NCBI GenBank assembly: GCA_014529385.2 | Contig: CM043967.1 | Coordinates: 6,277,001 to 6,341,000, forward strand | DNA length: 64,000 nt | Direction: 5' to 3' | Source of the DNA: Adiantum capillus-veneris | Taxonomy: Eukaryota; Streptophyta; Polypodiopsida; Polypodiales; Pteridaceae | Part shown: piece after piece, positions 9,841 to 23,081 of the stretch | How positions within the stretch are numbered: the first letter of the stretch is position 1 | Layout: every line of letters starts with the position of its first letter | The notes under the pieces: model-generated | What the model saw: the letters and a program-made list of their open reading frames with translations, nothing else | Database searches by the model: none | Told to the model about the DNA's origin: nothing | Program-made: the position numbers and the translations under genes

Positions 9841-12736
9841 CATCCTCGTTGAAATTCAGTTTTGAGCTTGTGACATTTGCGTATACCGAGACAGTTTTGA
9901 GTCCGCCAAGCTGTCGGCCACTTTCAAGATGTCTTTTTTTCTTGAGATCGGCCATTGCTTCGGATGCTACCGTGAATTTAAATGTTTTATTGCAATGTTT
10001 TATTTAATTTAAGTAGCCCCTTGCTCGATTTATAAGTTTTTAAATTTAATAGATCAGACTACGCAGTTTGAAAAGACACTTTGCTCGGACTACGCAGTTT
10101 GAAAAGATCCCTTGAGTTAGCGTTTATGGTTGAAAATTCTCATGTGAGGGGTCTTAACGACTTTCAAGTTTTATTTGAAATTTTGTCATGCGTGCAAAAG
10201 AGACCTTGGCCAATATTTGATATCATTAAGTCAATAAAGGTGTTTGATAGTGGTTTTTCTTTAACTTTCTTTGTTTGCTTTTGATATTTTGGCAGTCCAA
10301 GGTCTAGAGGACGTTCTCGTAGGAGAGTCCTTGGTACCACGCCTATTGGAACATATGATTCTACAGACCAAATCAGTTCTGTGTCAGGCACGGAGTTGGG
10401 GGAGGGCCATGAGTTGCTTGAGGATGATGTTTTATCTCCTGAGACAGGACGAGGTTCTTTACATGAGGTGGATCCCGTTTTGTAAGCTAAAGAAAGTAAT
10501 TTGCAAATTGTGCCTTGGGAGATAAGAGATGAGGTTTCTGCAGCCAGTGAACCGAAAGATGAATCCAATGCATTTACACATAAAGGTGCCGATATTTTGG
10601 CTTCCACTAGACTCTTCAGCTGCTTTGAGTGTCCACCTATTCCACTTTGTCGTCTCTGTCCATATGCCAGAGTCCAAGGCTTGAGAGACGATTTAAGTGG
10701 ATTGAAGTCAGCGTTTGCAAAAGAAGGCTACATGCAAGAAAAGGGGTCCTTCATTGTTTCCTTGTGGACATGTCAAAAAGAGAAAAAAATTATCACAGGT
10801 GAAATTAAATTTTTTGTTTTACTTTGCAAGCTATTTTTGCTTGTATTTTTATTATGTTAACCAACATTTAATATTGTGTAGATGAGGTGACAAATGAGTG
10901 GGATCCACTTTGGATAGAGGTCAATGATGAGTTTGAGATGGAGTTACAAAGCAACCCAAAGCTATTAGATCTTGTGGGCCACATGTTCTTTGTTTGGGAG
11001 GGGAACCATAGAACAGTGGCTTGGAATCAAGCCATTAAAGAAAAATTCTCTACTTCAAAGGATAAGCACTCCAGAGTTCTTTGTACGATTATAGATCCAA
11101 CCAAAGTGCCTGAGATTGCCTTGCTCAGCAGTCTTCAGAGAATGAACTTGTGAGAGCTCTTTGATAATTTGGAGATTACTTGGAAATCTAATCTCTAAGC
11201 TTTAAATGCATTATAAGTTATTCTATTTTTATTTTTTTTTGGTGTTATTAGCATGAATTCCCACTCTCTTGTTACTACACATCTTCGAGACGAGATTGTG
11301 AATTTGACTCATATTTGTGCTGTCGATCCTAATGTTTACTTAAAAGCTCTTCCGGAGAAATATCAAAAATTGTTTGCAAATGTCAGAAAATACTATTCCA
11401 AGGGGGAGGAACCATGGTATCCACTCACACGCAAATATCTTGCATGGCTTGTGAACGATGTAAGTAAAATGCTTTCTCTTTCTTCTGTGTTAGTTAGTCA
11501 TTTAATTCAGCAATGACTGTATTTACTTTGTGTCGTACGATAGGTGCAAATGACCGAGGAATATAATGCAAGGGTGGATCAACTCTCTCGCGAGAGTTTG
11601 TCTAAGGAGGATTTAAAGAAAGAGCAGGAGAAAAAATATAACGATCTTACTACAAAGTATAGTGATAAGATTGGAAAGGTATTCTTGTATGTTTGCAATT
11701 TTGATGTTGTGCATGATATGATTTAAATGGCATATTTTTATGGTCACTGTTGTTTGATTTTATAAGCTTCTTAACATTGTGGACCCACAATTGGGGACGG
11801 ATTGGCTTGCCAAAGTGTTATCATTGAAATGGGGCCCTGGAAGTTGGGCAACATTGGAGAAGATCAACTTAATTGCAGTTGTGGATGCTCCAATACAAAA
11901 CAAGTTGTTGTGGCTATCTCTTCTAGAGGCAGACAATCTCACTCGAGCTGCGTATGGCATCAAGAAAGGAGACCATGTCTATAGAACGTAAGTCTTCTCT
12001 TATTACAAACTCCTTAGTCTTAGAATTGAGTAATGAATGGTTCTTCAATATGTTTTTTTTTGGGTGAAGCTGGCTTTGTAGAGAGGGCTTCTTGGCTAGG
12101 GTCTATGATAGAGCATCATAGTTGGTGACAGATATGTTGGGTACATGTGGAGATGTAGTATTATCACCTGGCTGTACCCTACTGTTCTACTTTGAGGAGA
12201 TAAAACTCGAAGCTAGGGCACATCTATTTCCTTTGGAGGTGTCCTTGGAAATGAGAACAAAAGATGCTGACAAACAAGCCCTCAAAAAAATAGACACTTT
12301 GCGTATGGCTGCACAAAGATTAGCATACAGGTACTTTTTTTATCGTGTTGCAAGGTAATGAATTTTATTGAAATATAAGCAATGTTTTTAATTGCATTAT
12401 GTTGGTTTTCAAGATTCTTGGCCTTTTTGGTGTCTCGAAAGAGTCTTTCTTCGATTCCACTACTTGCTAGAAAGTGGACACAGTTGGACTTAGCTGGTTC
12501 ATGCATGTATTCAGAGAAATTGCATAAGCTTACATCATGGGAGATTGAAGCTTGTCCATGGTGGATAGACATGGAGAAAGACCATATGCTAGCTCGTGAG
12601 AAAGACCTTAGAGATGCCATGCGTAGAGATGCAGCTTTTGATGCCATCGGAGTTAGTACTGTGCCACCTGTATTGGGAGCTGCAGGTGCAGGAGTTCTGC
12701 TTGGACCAGCTACATGACCTAGAGATTCATCTTCAG

Positions 12737-13276
<540 letters not shown>

Positions 13277-14843
13277 GTGTTTCTCGAAAAGGAAAGGAAG
13301 CTGTAGTAGATACTACTCAAGATGGTATGATGGAGGAGATTATGTATTCCTCACATGGTAGTGCTATTTGTACTTGGTATCCACATTATACTTTGTAATC
13401 AATCTGTTTTAATTTTGGATTGTTATTTTCTCAGATATTAGTGGGTCTTCGCGATTACGTCGTGTCCTTTCATTTGATTATGCAAATGATATCTCGATGC
13501 ATGGTCAAACTAGTCATGATTTCGATCGATGTATTGCTGTCCCTGGGGATTACATTGCCATATCTGGAGATTTTTCATTGGGAGTTCGATCTCCATCTTG
13601 GGCTATGATTCATAAGCATATGCTCAAAGCCCGCCCACGTGATCTTGTTTATAGTCGGAGTGGCAAGTCAGTTGCTTGGGCTGCAGATTTTATTTTTCTA
13701 GACCTTCCTTATGGAGGTTTGATTAGTGGCTACGATGTCAGTCCTATGTGGGATAGGATCACAGAGGATCATGTTCGTGCGGGAATTCATCTCGCATGGA
13801 ACACTTTATCGGACTCGGGATGGTTGTTAATCATGGCCTCTTTTGCAGGTTTGTAGTCTTTCACCACTTTAAAGTACGTGTTTCAGGTTCACATCTAAAG
13901 GTTAATTATTACTCATGAGGTGATTTGTATTTTAGGTGATTCACTTCGATGGGTAGAGAGGTTCACTATTGCCTCCGACATGCAGATTTATCGGCGGATT
14001 GTGGTGCTTCATCACACTCCTTACGGCTTTATGGAGACAGGAGGAGATAGATTTGAGGTGACCACTATTTTCTATTGGGTGAAGGAGAAAAAAAATTTAT
14101 TTGTAGTGTTGAATCTTTTATACATGATATCATTTTTGTGTGTGTGTGTGTGTAGTTCGAGACTTCGATGTTGTACATGGTGCATCGACCGGGACCCACA
14201 CCACCCATTTACACAGCAGAGAGCATGTCTTGTTTTCGAGCACTTGGCATGAGGCCAACAGATTCCATCATGCAACATTATATTCCAGGCACCTCGATAT
14301 GCGTTTCGATTGATGGGGTTCCTTGGCGTGGATCATTACAGAGGAGCACTACTTTTTTAAGTGCTTTTGTGGAGATGCTATGCAGGAGTAGAGGCATCTG
14401 CTTGGAGTTTGGATGTGGTACTGCACCTATATTGGCAGCATGTGCGGCTTCGGGACGAGTGTGTGGTTCACTGGATTCTGATGATAGCATTATAACAGCT
14501 TTTTTGCATTCTATGTTCCATAGCAAAAAGAGGAGTAGAGAGGAGGCTTCAGCTCCTGCTGACTTGGAGGATGAGGGTGATAGGCCTATGGGTGGAAATC
14601 CTTTTGATGACTAGTGAGGCTCCCATCCCATAGCTGGACTTTTTATACACTTTTTGGATACTCTATTTGTGTTATGGTTTTCTGATGCCATTGTGTGTTT
14701 AATCATCTCTAACTATGTCTTGAGTTTAATGTTTGCATAAATGGTTGTGAACGATATCATTGCACTCATTTGCTAGTATATAATCATTTTTGTTTCTTTT
14801 GTGAAGTATATTGCCCGTGTACGTCGAAGCGGAGGCGACACGA

Positions 14844-14933
14844 ATGGCATCGGATAATCGCTTTGATTTGCAGTTTCTCGAGCAACCTCACATGCGCAAT
14901 ATATATATTGATGATGAGTGTGACTCATCATAG
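14844..14933 (+). CDS. Possible 29-residue ORF or alternative 3' exon
   Basis: A frame open from about 14805 contains ATG 14844 and ends at TAG 14931. It encodes a short acidic-tailed peptide (ends IYIDDECDSS). It lies 230 bp after the methyltransferase stop and inside the transposon. GAAG at 14804 could act as an acceptor, so it may be an alternative last exon. It may equally be chance. Confidence 0.25.
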   Translation: MASDNRFDLQFLEQPHMRNIYIDDECDSS

Positions 14934-15300
14934 GATTTGCTTTTCTTCATAGGAGCTTTAGTTAGAATATTTTGCAATGTACTTTGTCGATATAGAGATT
15001 GTTTTGGTTGTCTTAAAATTCTTGTATGGGTCAAGGTTAATTGATTGATGGTCTCATCTTTTTTGGTTGTCTGAAATATTGTTCTCTCAAGGTTAAAAGG
15101 TTGATGATCTTATCTTTCATTTCGTTTAATTTATCAATTTTGTATCAATGTGTCGTGTTTAGAATTTTGAATCAAAGAATCCATTTGTAAGAGGTTCTCT
15201 TTTCTTTTGAACTCGCTCGACTTTTTATATCGCTCGAATTATTTCGCTCGCCTACTCGCGATACTCTTTTTAAAGGGTACAACCAAAAGGTGCAGAAAGT
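14934..15300. other. Right subterminal region of the transposon, non-coding
   Basis: Holds an imperfect ~58-bp tandem duplication (about 15000-15120, TTTTGGTTGTCT anchors) and a cluster of TCGCTCG motifs (15213, 15231, 15244), the inverse of the CGAGCGA motifs inside the left end. No ORF is supported. Confidence 0.6.
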
Positions 15301-15326
15301 GGTATCACCAATACATGCTTCTACCC
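15301..15326 (-). repeat. Right terminal inverted repeat of the MULE-like element
   Basis: Partner of 4514-4539. Just outside it the ~180-bp tandem repeat resumes, which fixes the element boundary to within about three bases. Confidence 0.85.
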
Positions 15327-18100
15327 TGTGATGGATATTGAAATCAAAAGCCCCTTCATATAAAATAATGTAGCTTGGACAAGTGGTGGACCTAAACTCA
15401 TCATGCCATTGCCTTGCCTGGAAAGTCCCCTCTCCCTCCCCCCCCCCCCCCCCCCCCAAAAAAAAAGAAGAAGAAGAAGGAAAAATATCGTAGAATTGGT
15501 GGACTTTGAGGAAAATGTCTAGTTTTAAGCTTGTTCTAAATGATTGAATGGATCAATGGTCGATATTTAAAAAAACATTCCTCTTGATAAAAAAGTGCAA
15601 TGAATCGACAGATTATGCATGTTAAGACCACACAACTATAATCATTGTATTTTCAATTGTCTTAACCCAAGGAATTCACTAAAGTCAATGTAACAAAGCA
15701 CATGGCATAAACAAAAGGGATTTTATTTTCTTTTGGACTTACAAAAACATGTGTGTATAAGGTGTGTAAGGGGTACATACAATTTGTTTTGGTGAACCAA
15801 GCCTATAGGGGTAGTTTTTGATAATAAACTCTTTAAAAAAAGTGCATGTAGTAAATGTTTAAAAGTGGTTTTTAGGTCATTATAAACACATGGAAAAATT
15901 ATAGTTTTTATAACTTTTTATACTCTCTCTAAACCTCTCTAAGCGTGCCATTTGTATGCCAATTTTGAGCACATTAATGAAAGAATTAAAAAATGTTTTG
16001 TATGTACAAAATATAGTACACCTAATGTAGAACGTCTTTGTCTCTTTGAGTGTCAAAGGTTTTGGGCTCCATTTAATGCTCTAAAGTTTAGTGGAAGCAA
16101 AACAATGCTTGTATTTTCTTCTCTCTCTAGACTTTGAAAATTGCGGGTTAATTTTGGAAGTCAAAACTAAAAAAGTTTGATCCCTCCAAATTTTGCAAGC
16201 TACTCTCCAAATTCTTGTTAAAATTTGAGTTACAAGCTCTAGAAAAATGCCATTTTTCATGCCTCTCCTTTGTGATTTTATGTTCGATCATGTTTTCTGT
16301 CGATTAAAACGAGATGTGTGCTTTTTAAAAGTATTGATTAGAAAATAGAAAGCACAAAAGCTATCAATATCAATATTACTATAAAGATGGTTTTGTAGTT
16401 TATGTGGCATTCTAGTAAGTAGACCCTACATACAAAGAAAGGTGTGCGCATGTAGAACACAAAACACAGAAGAAACACACAAACATCGCATGCAGGTACA
16501 ACATTCATGTGCGCATAGGGATCGATAGCACAGATCACTTGCAACGCAAGTACGAGGCCATCATCTTGCAGAAGGTACAAAATTGCCATCGCAGACAGGA
16601 GGCCATCAACGTACAAATTTGTGTGAACGCATATAGTGAGGAAGATGCAAGAGCTTCTGTAAAGGTCCATCTCTCTCTCTCTCTCTCTTTCTCTCTCCAT
16701 GTATACTTAAAGGTTCTCTGTCATTCTTTCTTGTGTACAAAGATAGAGAGTTTTTGAGATTCTTTTTTGAATGTTATCTACACCCCTAAGTCACTCCCAT
16801 GTACAAAGACACAAAAATTAGTCAAATCTGTCATTCTTGCTTGCTATCTCTCTAGAAAATTGAAAAATTACACAGTCATAAGATTACTCTCTTGCTATCT
16901 TCATCCTCTTTCCTCTTGCATATATTGATAACACACACCAACATGCATATGCGTGTTATCTCATCATAATAATCATGCATAATATTCATAGTCATTTACA
17001 TCTAACCCACGTAGTAGACATAGGTATCTACATAAATAGCAAAGATAACTAAACCATTATAGGGTGAAAGCATGTTAACCTTTCATGATTTTTCATGTCC
17101 TAGACAATGCTAACTAGCATAATTTTGACATATGCTAACTAGTACAATAACTTGAGCTACATCTCAAAGATCTATGACATATGATATATCAATAGAAAGA
17201 GCTTGAAACAAGGAATCCAAATGTACAACCTCCGACAAATTTTGATATTATTTGTAAAAAATCTACCGGACGCCCAACTTTTTGAAGATGTGCTAACTTG
17301 AAACTGCTAACTAGCACAAAAAGCGCGACAGGCTAACATGCTTTCACCCTATAGTACTTGTAAACTTGAATGAACGGATAACTTACTTGCATTAGGAAGA
17401 GGATGAGGTCTAGGAGGGCCTCTTTATTTGCCATGAGATTATGAAGGTGATTAACATTTTGACAAATAGATGCATGCCATGTGTGCAAGAATGGTGGGTG
17501 TGTAAGAGGGGTGTAAGAATGGTCAATGGATGCATTTTTCCCCCTCAAAAAAGGAGGGGAAAACTTCATGACTTTTGGCCTTCCATAAATCCTACATACA
17601 ATCTTTGATTTGAGTGGAGATTATTGATGTGTAATCTTCATGCCGAGCTCTTTCCATAGATATGTTACATGCCTGCTAGATTTTAAATTTCATTTGGGGA
17701 GAAAATTTGAACTCAAATAAACTAGTTGTTTTGCATGTTTGAATTCAAAATTTGTCCTTTGATTGCTTTCTTAATACTAGAGCTTTGACTCCCTTAAAAT
17801 GCCAAATAAAGAGGCTCTTCTAGACCCCATTCTCTTCCTAATGGTGTGATTTATTGAGATCAATTCTTGACGTGAGTGATGGAGACCTCTTGATCCATTT
17901 GTAAATCCGTTCCCTTTCCTCTAATCCGTTTGTAAATTTGATTGTAATGTGGTTTTTCAATAGAATATGTACCCTAGTAAAATTCCTACTCAACATAAAC
18001 AGTTGAGACTAGGACAAGTAAACAAACAATAATAAGTGGATAGGTTGTTGGGATGAAAAAAAATGATAGGGATGGGCTAGGGCTGTCTCCATTTTTAAGA
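15327..18100. other. Non-coding stretch with a poly-C tract
   Basis: Starts with the continuation of the ~180-bp tandem repeat to about 15395, then a poly-C run (15438-15457) followed by poly-A and (GAA)n. The remainder is AT-rich without convincing coding potential. A short CT run lies at 16671-16697. I recognise no gene. Confidence 0.6.
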
Positions 18101-18359
18101 GCTTAGGCTAGAAATGTAGTGGGTGTATGATGTTCACATTTCTCTATGGGATATAGGTTGGACAAGTGGGAACCATTGGAATTTAAGGACCTCCAAAAAA
18201 TACCTTGTACAGTATCTCATTTTTTGTGTGTAGGTTTGATTGGTGGTGGACCTTGTTTGGATACAACTTGCTTTGATATTATAGCAATTTTTAGGTGGGA
18301 TAACTTGAAATCTACAAAAACTAGTATCAATTTAAACTCATTATTTTTAATTTGGGTAT

Positions 18360-18770
18360 AATCCAAATTCAAGTGACATAATTTAAATTTAGGTGGTATT
18401 GTTTGAATTTAGGTTCAAATATGTGATTCAAGATTAGCCACTTTGAATTCAAGTGGGATAATTAGCTTAAACATGGTTTGAATTTAGGTAGGATATTTTG
18501 AATTTGGGCAGTATAATCACATCTTCTTTAGAAAACTTGAATTTGAATTTGAATTTGGGTGGGATATTTTGAATTTAGGTGGTCAAATTTGAATTTTGGC
18601 AAAAAATAAATAAATTTTCTGATGACTATATTTGAATTTGGACGATTTGTTTTCAAATTTAGGCGGCTAAATTTGAATTTGGGTGGGATATTTTAAGTTT
18701 AGGCTGTTAGATTTGAGTTTGAGTGATAAAATTTTAAATTTGAACAAATATTTAGGTGGGAAAGTTTTGA
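18360..18770. repeat. Degenerate short tandem repeat (GAATTTGGGTGGGATATTTT type)
   Basis: Variants of TTTGAATTTAGGTGG and GAATTTGGGTGGGATATTTT recur every ~20-40 bp. Divergence is high, so this is an old simple array leading into the satellite. Confidence 0.7.
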
Positions 18771-18779
18771 ATCTCAAAC

Positions 18780-21700
18780 CAAAATCTCCATAATACAATG
18801 TAGTGTAGCTTGGACAAGTGGTGGACTGTTAGGCCAAACCATCCATGCTACTAGACATAATTGGTGGAGTATTGTCTGCATCAATGTTCAAATTTAGCTT
18901 GTCTCAACAAAAGGTGGGACTTATAGCTTCGAAAAGTGGTTGATGGTGAAACAAAGCTCATCATGTACAACATATATTTGGGTTTTCCATGTTTCCCTCA
19001 AGCTCAGCTTGAAGAAATAATGCAGCCTTCTTCTCTCTAGGTTTACCTGCCTGCAGCCTAGCTTTGCCAAGTGGTGGATCTTAGCTACTCTCCAAGCTTC
19101 AATGGAGCCTCCTTTGAACAAGTGGTGAAGCTTGCTTCCCTCCATGTTTCAATAGAGCATGGATGGAGCAGGTTATGGAGCTTTAGGTATCCTTATAGGT
19201 TGGACAAGTGGTCAATGTTAAAACCAATTTCTTCATATTTTAGTAATGTATAGGTCAATTATAACTTGATACCAAACCACCCAAGATAGTAGATTGGCAA
19301 GTGGTGACTTTCTATTATTTCCTCATGTCCAACTTACAAAATGCCTACACCTTTCATCTATAGTTCAATGGACCTTCAATGAAAACCACATATTATCTAT
19401 TTACCCTACCTTGAAGAAGTGGTTGGGAGTTGCTTCTCTCCATGCTCCAATGGATCCTAGCTTCGACAAGTGGTGGACCTTGAAAACAAATTCCCATGTA
19501 GAATCAAATCATCATGGGGCTTAGCTTGGACAAATGGTTAAACCTACTTCTCTTTGTATTTCAATGGAGCTTAGCTTAGACAAGTGGCTGACCTTTGCTT
19601 CTCCCCATGTTCCAATGGAAAATCCTTGATATTGAAAATAGCTAGGGTTTTGCATGATTAGTTGGAGCTTTTTTCTCTTCATGTTTCAATTGATCCAAGC
19701 TTGAACAAGTGGCAGAGCTTATCTTCTCTCCATGTCTCAATGATTCTTGAGACCAAACATTCCATTCCTAGTTTAGATAACTAGCTTTCCTTGCACCTCT
19801 TTCTAGAGGTTAGGAAAGTGTTGGGTTTTTGAACTAAATGAACTGCTATCTATGAATCTTAGGTTGGAGTAGTGGTGGAGCTTTTCTTCACACCATGTTT
19901 CAATAGAGGTTATCTTAGACAAGTGGTGGATCTTTAGATAACTAGCTTTCCTTGCACCTCTTTCTAGAGGTTAGGCAAGTGTTGGGTTTTTGAACTAATG
20001 AATTGCTATCTATGAATCTTAGGTTGGAGTAGTGGTGGAGCTTTTCTTCACACCATTTTTTAATAGAGTTTATCTTAGACAAGTGGTGGATCTTTAAAAA
20101 AAACTCCCCATGCACAACATATATCTCGTTTTGCCATGTTTCAATAGATCTTAGCTTGGGAAAGTGGTGGACCTTGAAACAAAACTCCCTATGTACACCA
20201 TATATTTGGTTTCCATGTTTCAATAGATCCTAGCTTGGACAAGTGGTGGACCTTAAAACAAACTCCCCATGTACAACATATATATCTATGGTTTTTTCAT
20301 GTTTCAATAAAACATAGGTTTGAGAAGTGGTGGAGCTTTTATTTCTCAATGTTTCAACAAATCCTAGCTTGGATTAGTGGTGGATCTTAGCTGCTCACTA
20401 TTCTTCAATGGAGTCTAGCTTAGACAAGTGGTGGACCTTGGAACCAAAATCCCATGTAGAATAAAACCATCATGGGGTTTTCACGTTTTAATGGAGCTTG
20501 GCTTAGACAAGTGATGGGACTTTTCTTATCCCCATGTTCCAATAGAGCTAAGTTTTTTTAAAGAAGCCTTGATTTTGAAAAAAGCTAGGGGTTTTCAAGG
20601 TTCACCACTTGACCCTAGCTTGGATAGTTGGTGGAGCTTGCTTCTCTCCATGGTTCAATTGATTCCAACCTTGGACAAGTGGTGAAGTTTATCTTCTCTA
20701 CATGTCTACATGATTAATGAGACCAAAATCCTTATTCCTAGCTTAGATAACTAGCTTTCCTTCCACCTCTCTCTAGAGGTTAGGAAAGTGTTGGATCTTT
20801 GAACTAAACGAACTACTATCTATGAAGCTTAGATTGGACAAGTGGTGGAGCCTTTCTTCACACCATGTTTCAATAGAGGTTAGATTAGACAAGTGATGGA
20901 TCTTTAAACAAAAAACTACCCACGTACAACATATATCTCTTTTTTTCATGTTTCAATAGATCCTAGCTTGGACAAGTGGTGGACCTTGCTACAAAACTCC
21001 AATGTAAAATATAAATCTGGTTTTTCCATGTTTCAATAGAGCTTAGCTTGGACAAGTGGTGGACCTTGAAACAAAACTCTCCATGTACAACATATATATG
21101 GTTTTTTCATGTTCCAATAAAACTTAGATTTGAGAAGTGGTGGAGTTTTTGGTTGTCAATGTTTCAACAGATCCTAGCTTGGATGAGTGGTGGATCTTAG
21201 CTCCTCTCCAAGCTTCAATGGATCCTAGCCTGGATAAGTGGTGGACCTTGGAACCAGAATTTCATGTAGAATAAGATCATCATATGGGGTTTTCATGTTT
21301 TTTTTGGATATTAGCTTGGAAAAATGGCTAAACTTGCTTCTCTTTGTCTTTCAATGGATCTTGGCCTAGACAAGTGGTGGAGCTTTTATTCTCCCCATAT
21401 TCCAACATGGTTCAATGAAGCCTAGTTTGGACAATTGGTGGAGATTTCTTATCTCCGTGTTTTAATTGATCCAAGCTTAGACAAGTGGTGCAACTTATCT
21501 TCTTTCCTATCTCAATGATTCTTGAGACCAAAAATCCCCTCCTAGATTAGATAACTAGCTTTCCTTCCACCTCTCTCTAGCGGTTAGGAAAGTGTTGGAT
21601 CCTTGAACTAAATGAACTACTATCTATGAAGCTTAGGTTGTACAAGTGGTGGAGCTTTTCTTCACGTAATGTTTCAGTAGATTATCTTAGACAAGTGGTG

Positions 21701-22990
21701 GATCTTTAAACAAAACTCTTCACATAGAGCATATATCTTGTTTTTCCTTGTTTCAATAGATCCTAACTTGGACAAGTGGTGGATCTTGACACAAAACTCC
21801 CCATGTAAAACATATATCTGGTTTTTTCATATTTCAATAGAGCCTAGCTTGCACAAGTGGTGGAACTTGAAACAAAACTCTCCATATACAACATATATAT
21901 GGTTTTTCCATGTTTCAATAAAACTTGGATTTGAGAAGTGGTGGAGTTTTTTGTTGTCAATGTTTCAACAAATCCTAGCTTGGATGAGTGGTGGCTTAGC
22001 TTCCCTACATGCTTCAACGGAGGCTAGCTTGGACAAGTGGTGGACCTTGGAACTAAAATCCCATGTAGAGTAAAACCATCATGGGGTTTTTATGTTTTAA
22101 TAGATATTAGCTTGGACAAATGGTTAAATTTTCTTCTCTTTGTCTTTCAATGAAGCTTGGCTTAGACAAGTGGTGGAGCTTTTATTCTCCCCATGTTTCA
22201 ACATGGTTCAATGAAGCCTAGTTTGGACAATTGGTGGAGCTTCCTTCTCTCCATGTTTCAATTGATCCAAGCTTGGACAATTTCAATGGATCCTAGCTTG
22301 GATGAGTGGTGGATCTTAGCTGCTCTCCATTGGAGCCTAGCATGGAAAAATGGTGGAGCTTGGAACCAAAACCCCATGTGGAATAAAACCATCATGGGGT
22401 TTTCATGTTTTAATGGATCTTAGCTTGGACAAATGGTTAAACTTGCTTCTCTTTGTCTTCCAATGGAGCTTGGATTGAACAACTGGTAGATCTTTGTTTC
22501 TCCCCATCTTCCAATGGAGCTAAGTTGACAAAAATAAAATCCTTGATGCTGAAAATAGCTGGGGTTTTCCATGGTTTAATGGAGACTAGCTTGGACAACT
22601 GGTGGAGCTTGCTTCTCTCCATATCTCAATTGATGCAAGCTTGGACAAGTGATGTAACTTATATTCTCTCCATGTCCCAATGATTCTTGAGACCAAACAT
22701 CCCCATTACTAGCTTAGATAACAAGTGGTAGATCTTGCTTCTCTCCATGTTTCAATCCTAGTTTGGACAAGTGAATTTTTATTATACAATGATGTATAGG
22801 TTAGACATGGCTAATTTTAAGGCCAAATGTTTCGTTCTCCTAAAAAAGATAGGTTGGAAAAGTGGTCAATATTCTACGATTTCTACATGCCTACATTAGA
22901 CAACCAGTGCCCTCCCAACTCTCTATGTTGTTTAGAGTTGAGCATGGACAAGTGTTGGACCTTGTTTCTCTCTTCCCCCTTAGTTAACTA
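18780..22990 (+). repeat. Large satellite of ~80-bp monomers with higher-order structure
   Basis: The core CTTGGACAAGTGGTGGACCTTG is followed by an ACAAAACTCCCCATGTACAACATAT-type stretch and then CCATGTTTCAATAGATCCTAG, about 81 bp per unit, repeated dozens of times with divergence. The insert TAGATAACTAGCTTTCC occurs at 19774, 19935, 20744 and 21548. The last two intervals (809 and 804 bp) show a higher-order repeat of about ten monomers, and 19774-19935 is a local 161-bp duplication. Reading frames inside (CFHVSIDPSLDKWW-like) are by-products of the repeat. Confidence 0.93.
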
Positions 22991-23081
22991 GTTTATGTAC
23001 TTGCTTGGATCATCTAGCTTGAACTAGTGGTGGAATATGTATTATAATAAGAATTGATTTTTTTTTTGTTTGAAGGAGAGA

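Larger units (their letters stand above)
9071..10295 (+). other. Intron 1 of the ParB-methyltransferase gene
   Basis: 1.2-kb intron starting GTATGC and ending TTTTGGCAG. It joins exon 1 (phase 2) to exon 2 in frame (AG+T = Ser). It is much longer and more GC-rich in its first part than the other introns, and it holds the 28-bp palindrome cluster described separately. A short tandem repeat of GGACTACGCAGTTTGAAAAG-like sequence lies at 10052-10110. Confidence 0.7.

Noticed and set aside
10481-10543. Small intron 10483-10543 that would remove the TAA stop
   Set aside because: Donor GTAAGC and acceptor TTTCTGCAG exist, but splicing them brings a TGA into frame, while the sequence between reads on in the original frame.
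13690-14614. METTL3/METTL14 or METTL4-type methyltransferase
   Set aside because: Those are not permuted this way and use DPPW/EPPL. Here motif IV (DLPY) precedes motif I (FGCG), which is the beta-class order.
19071-22683. Repeated Trp-rich ORFs (DPSLDKWW-like) as a tandem-repeat protein
   Set aside because: They arise from the ~80-bp satellite, whose period is not a multiple of three over long distances, and every frame is soon stopped.
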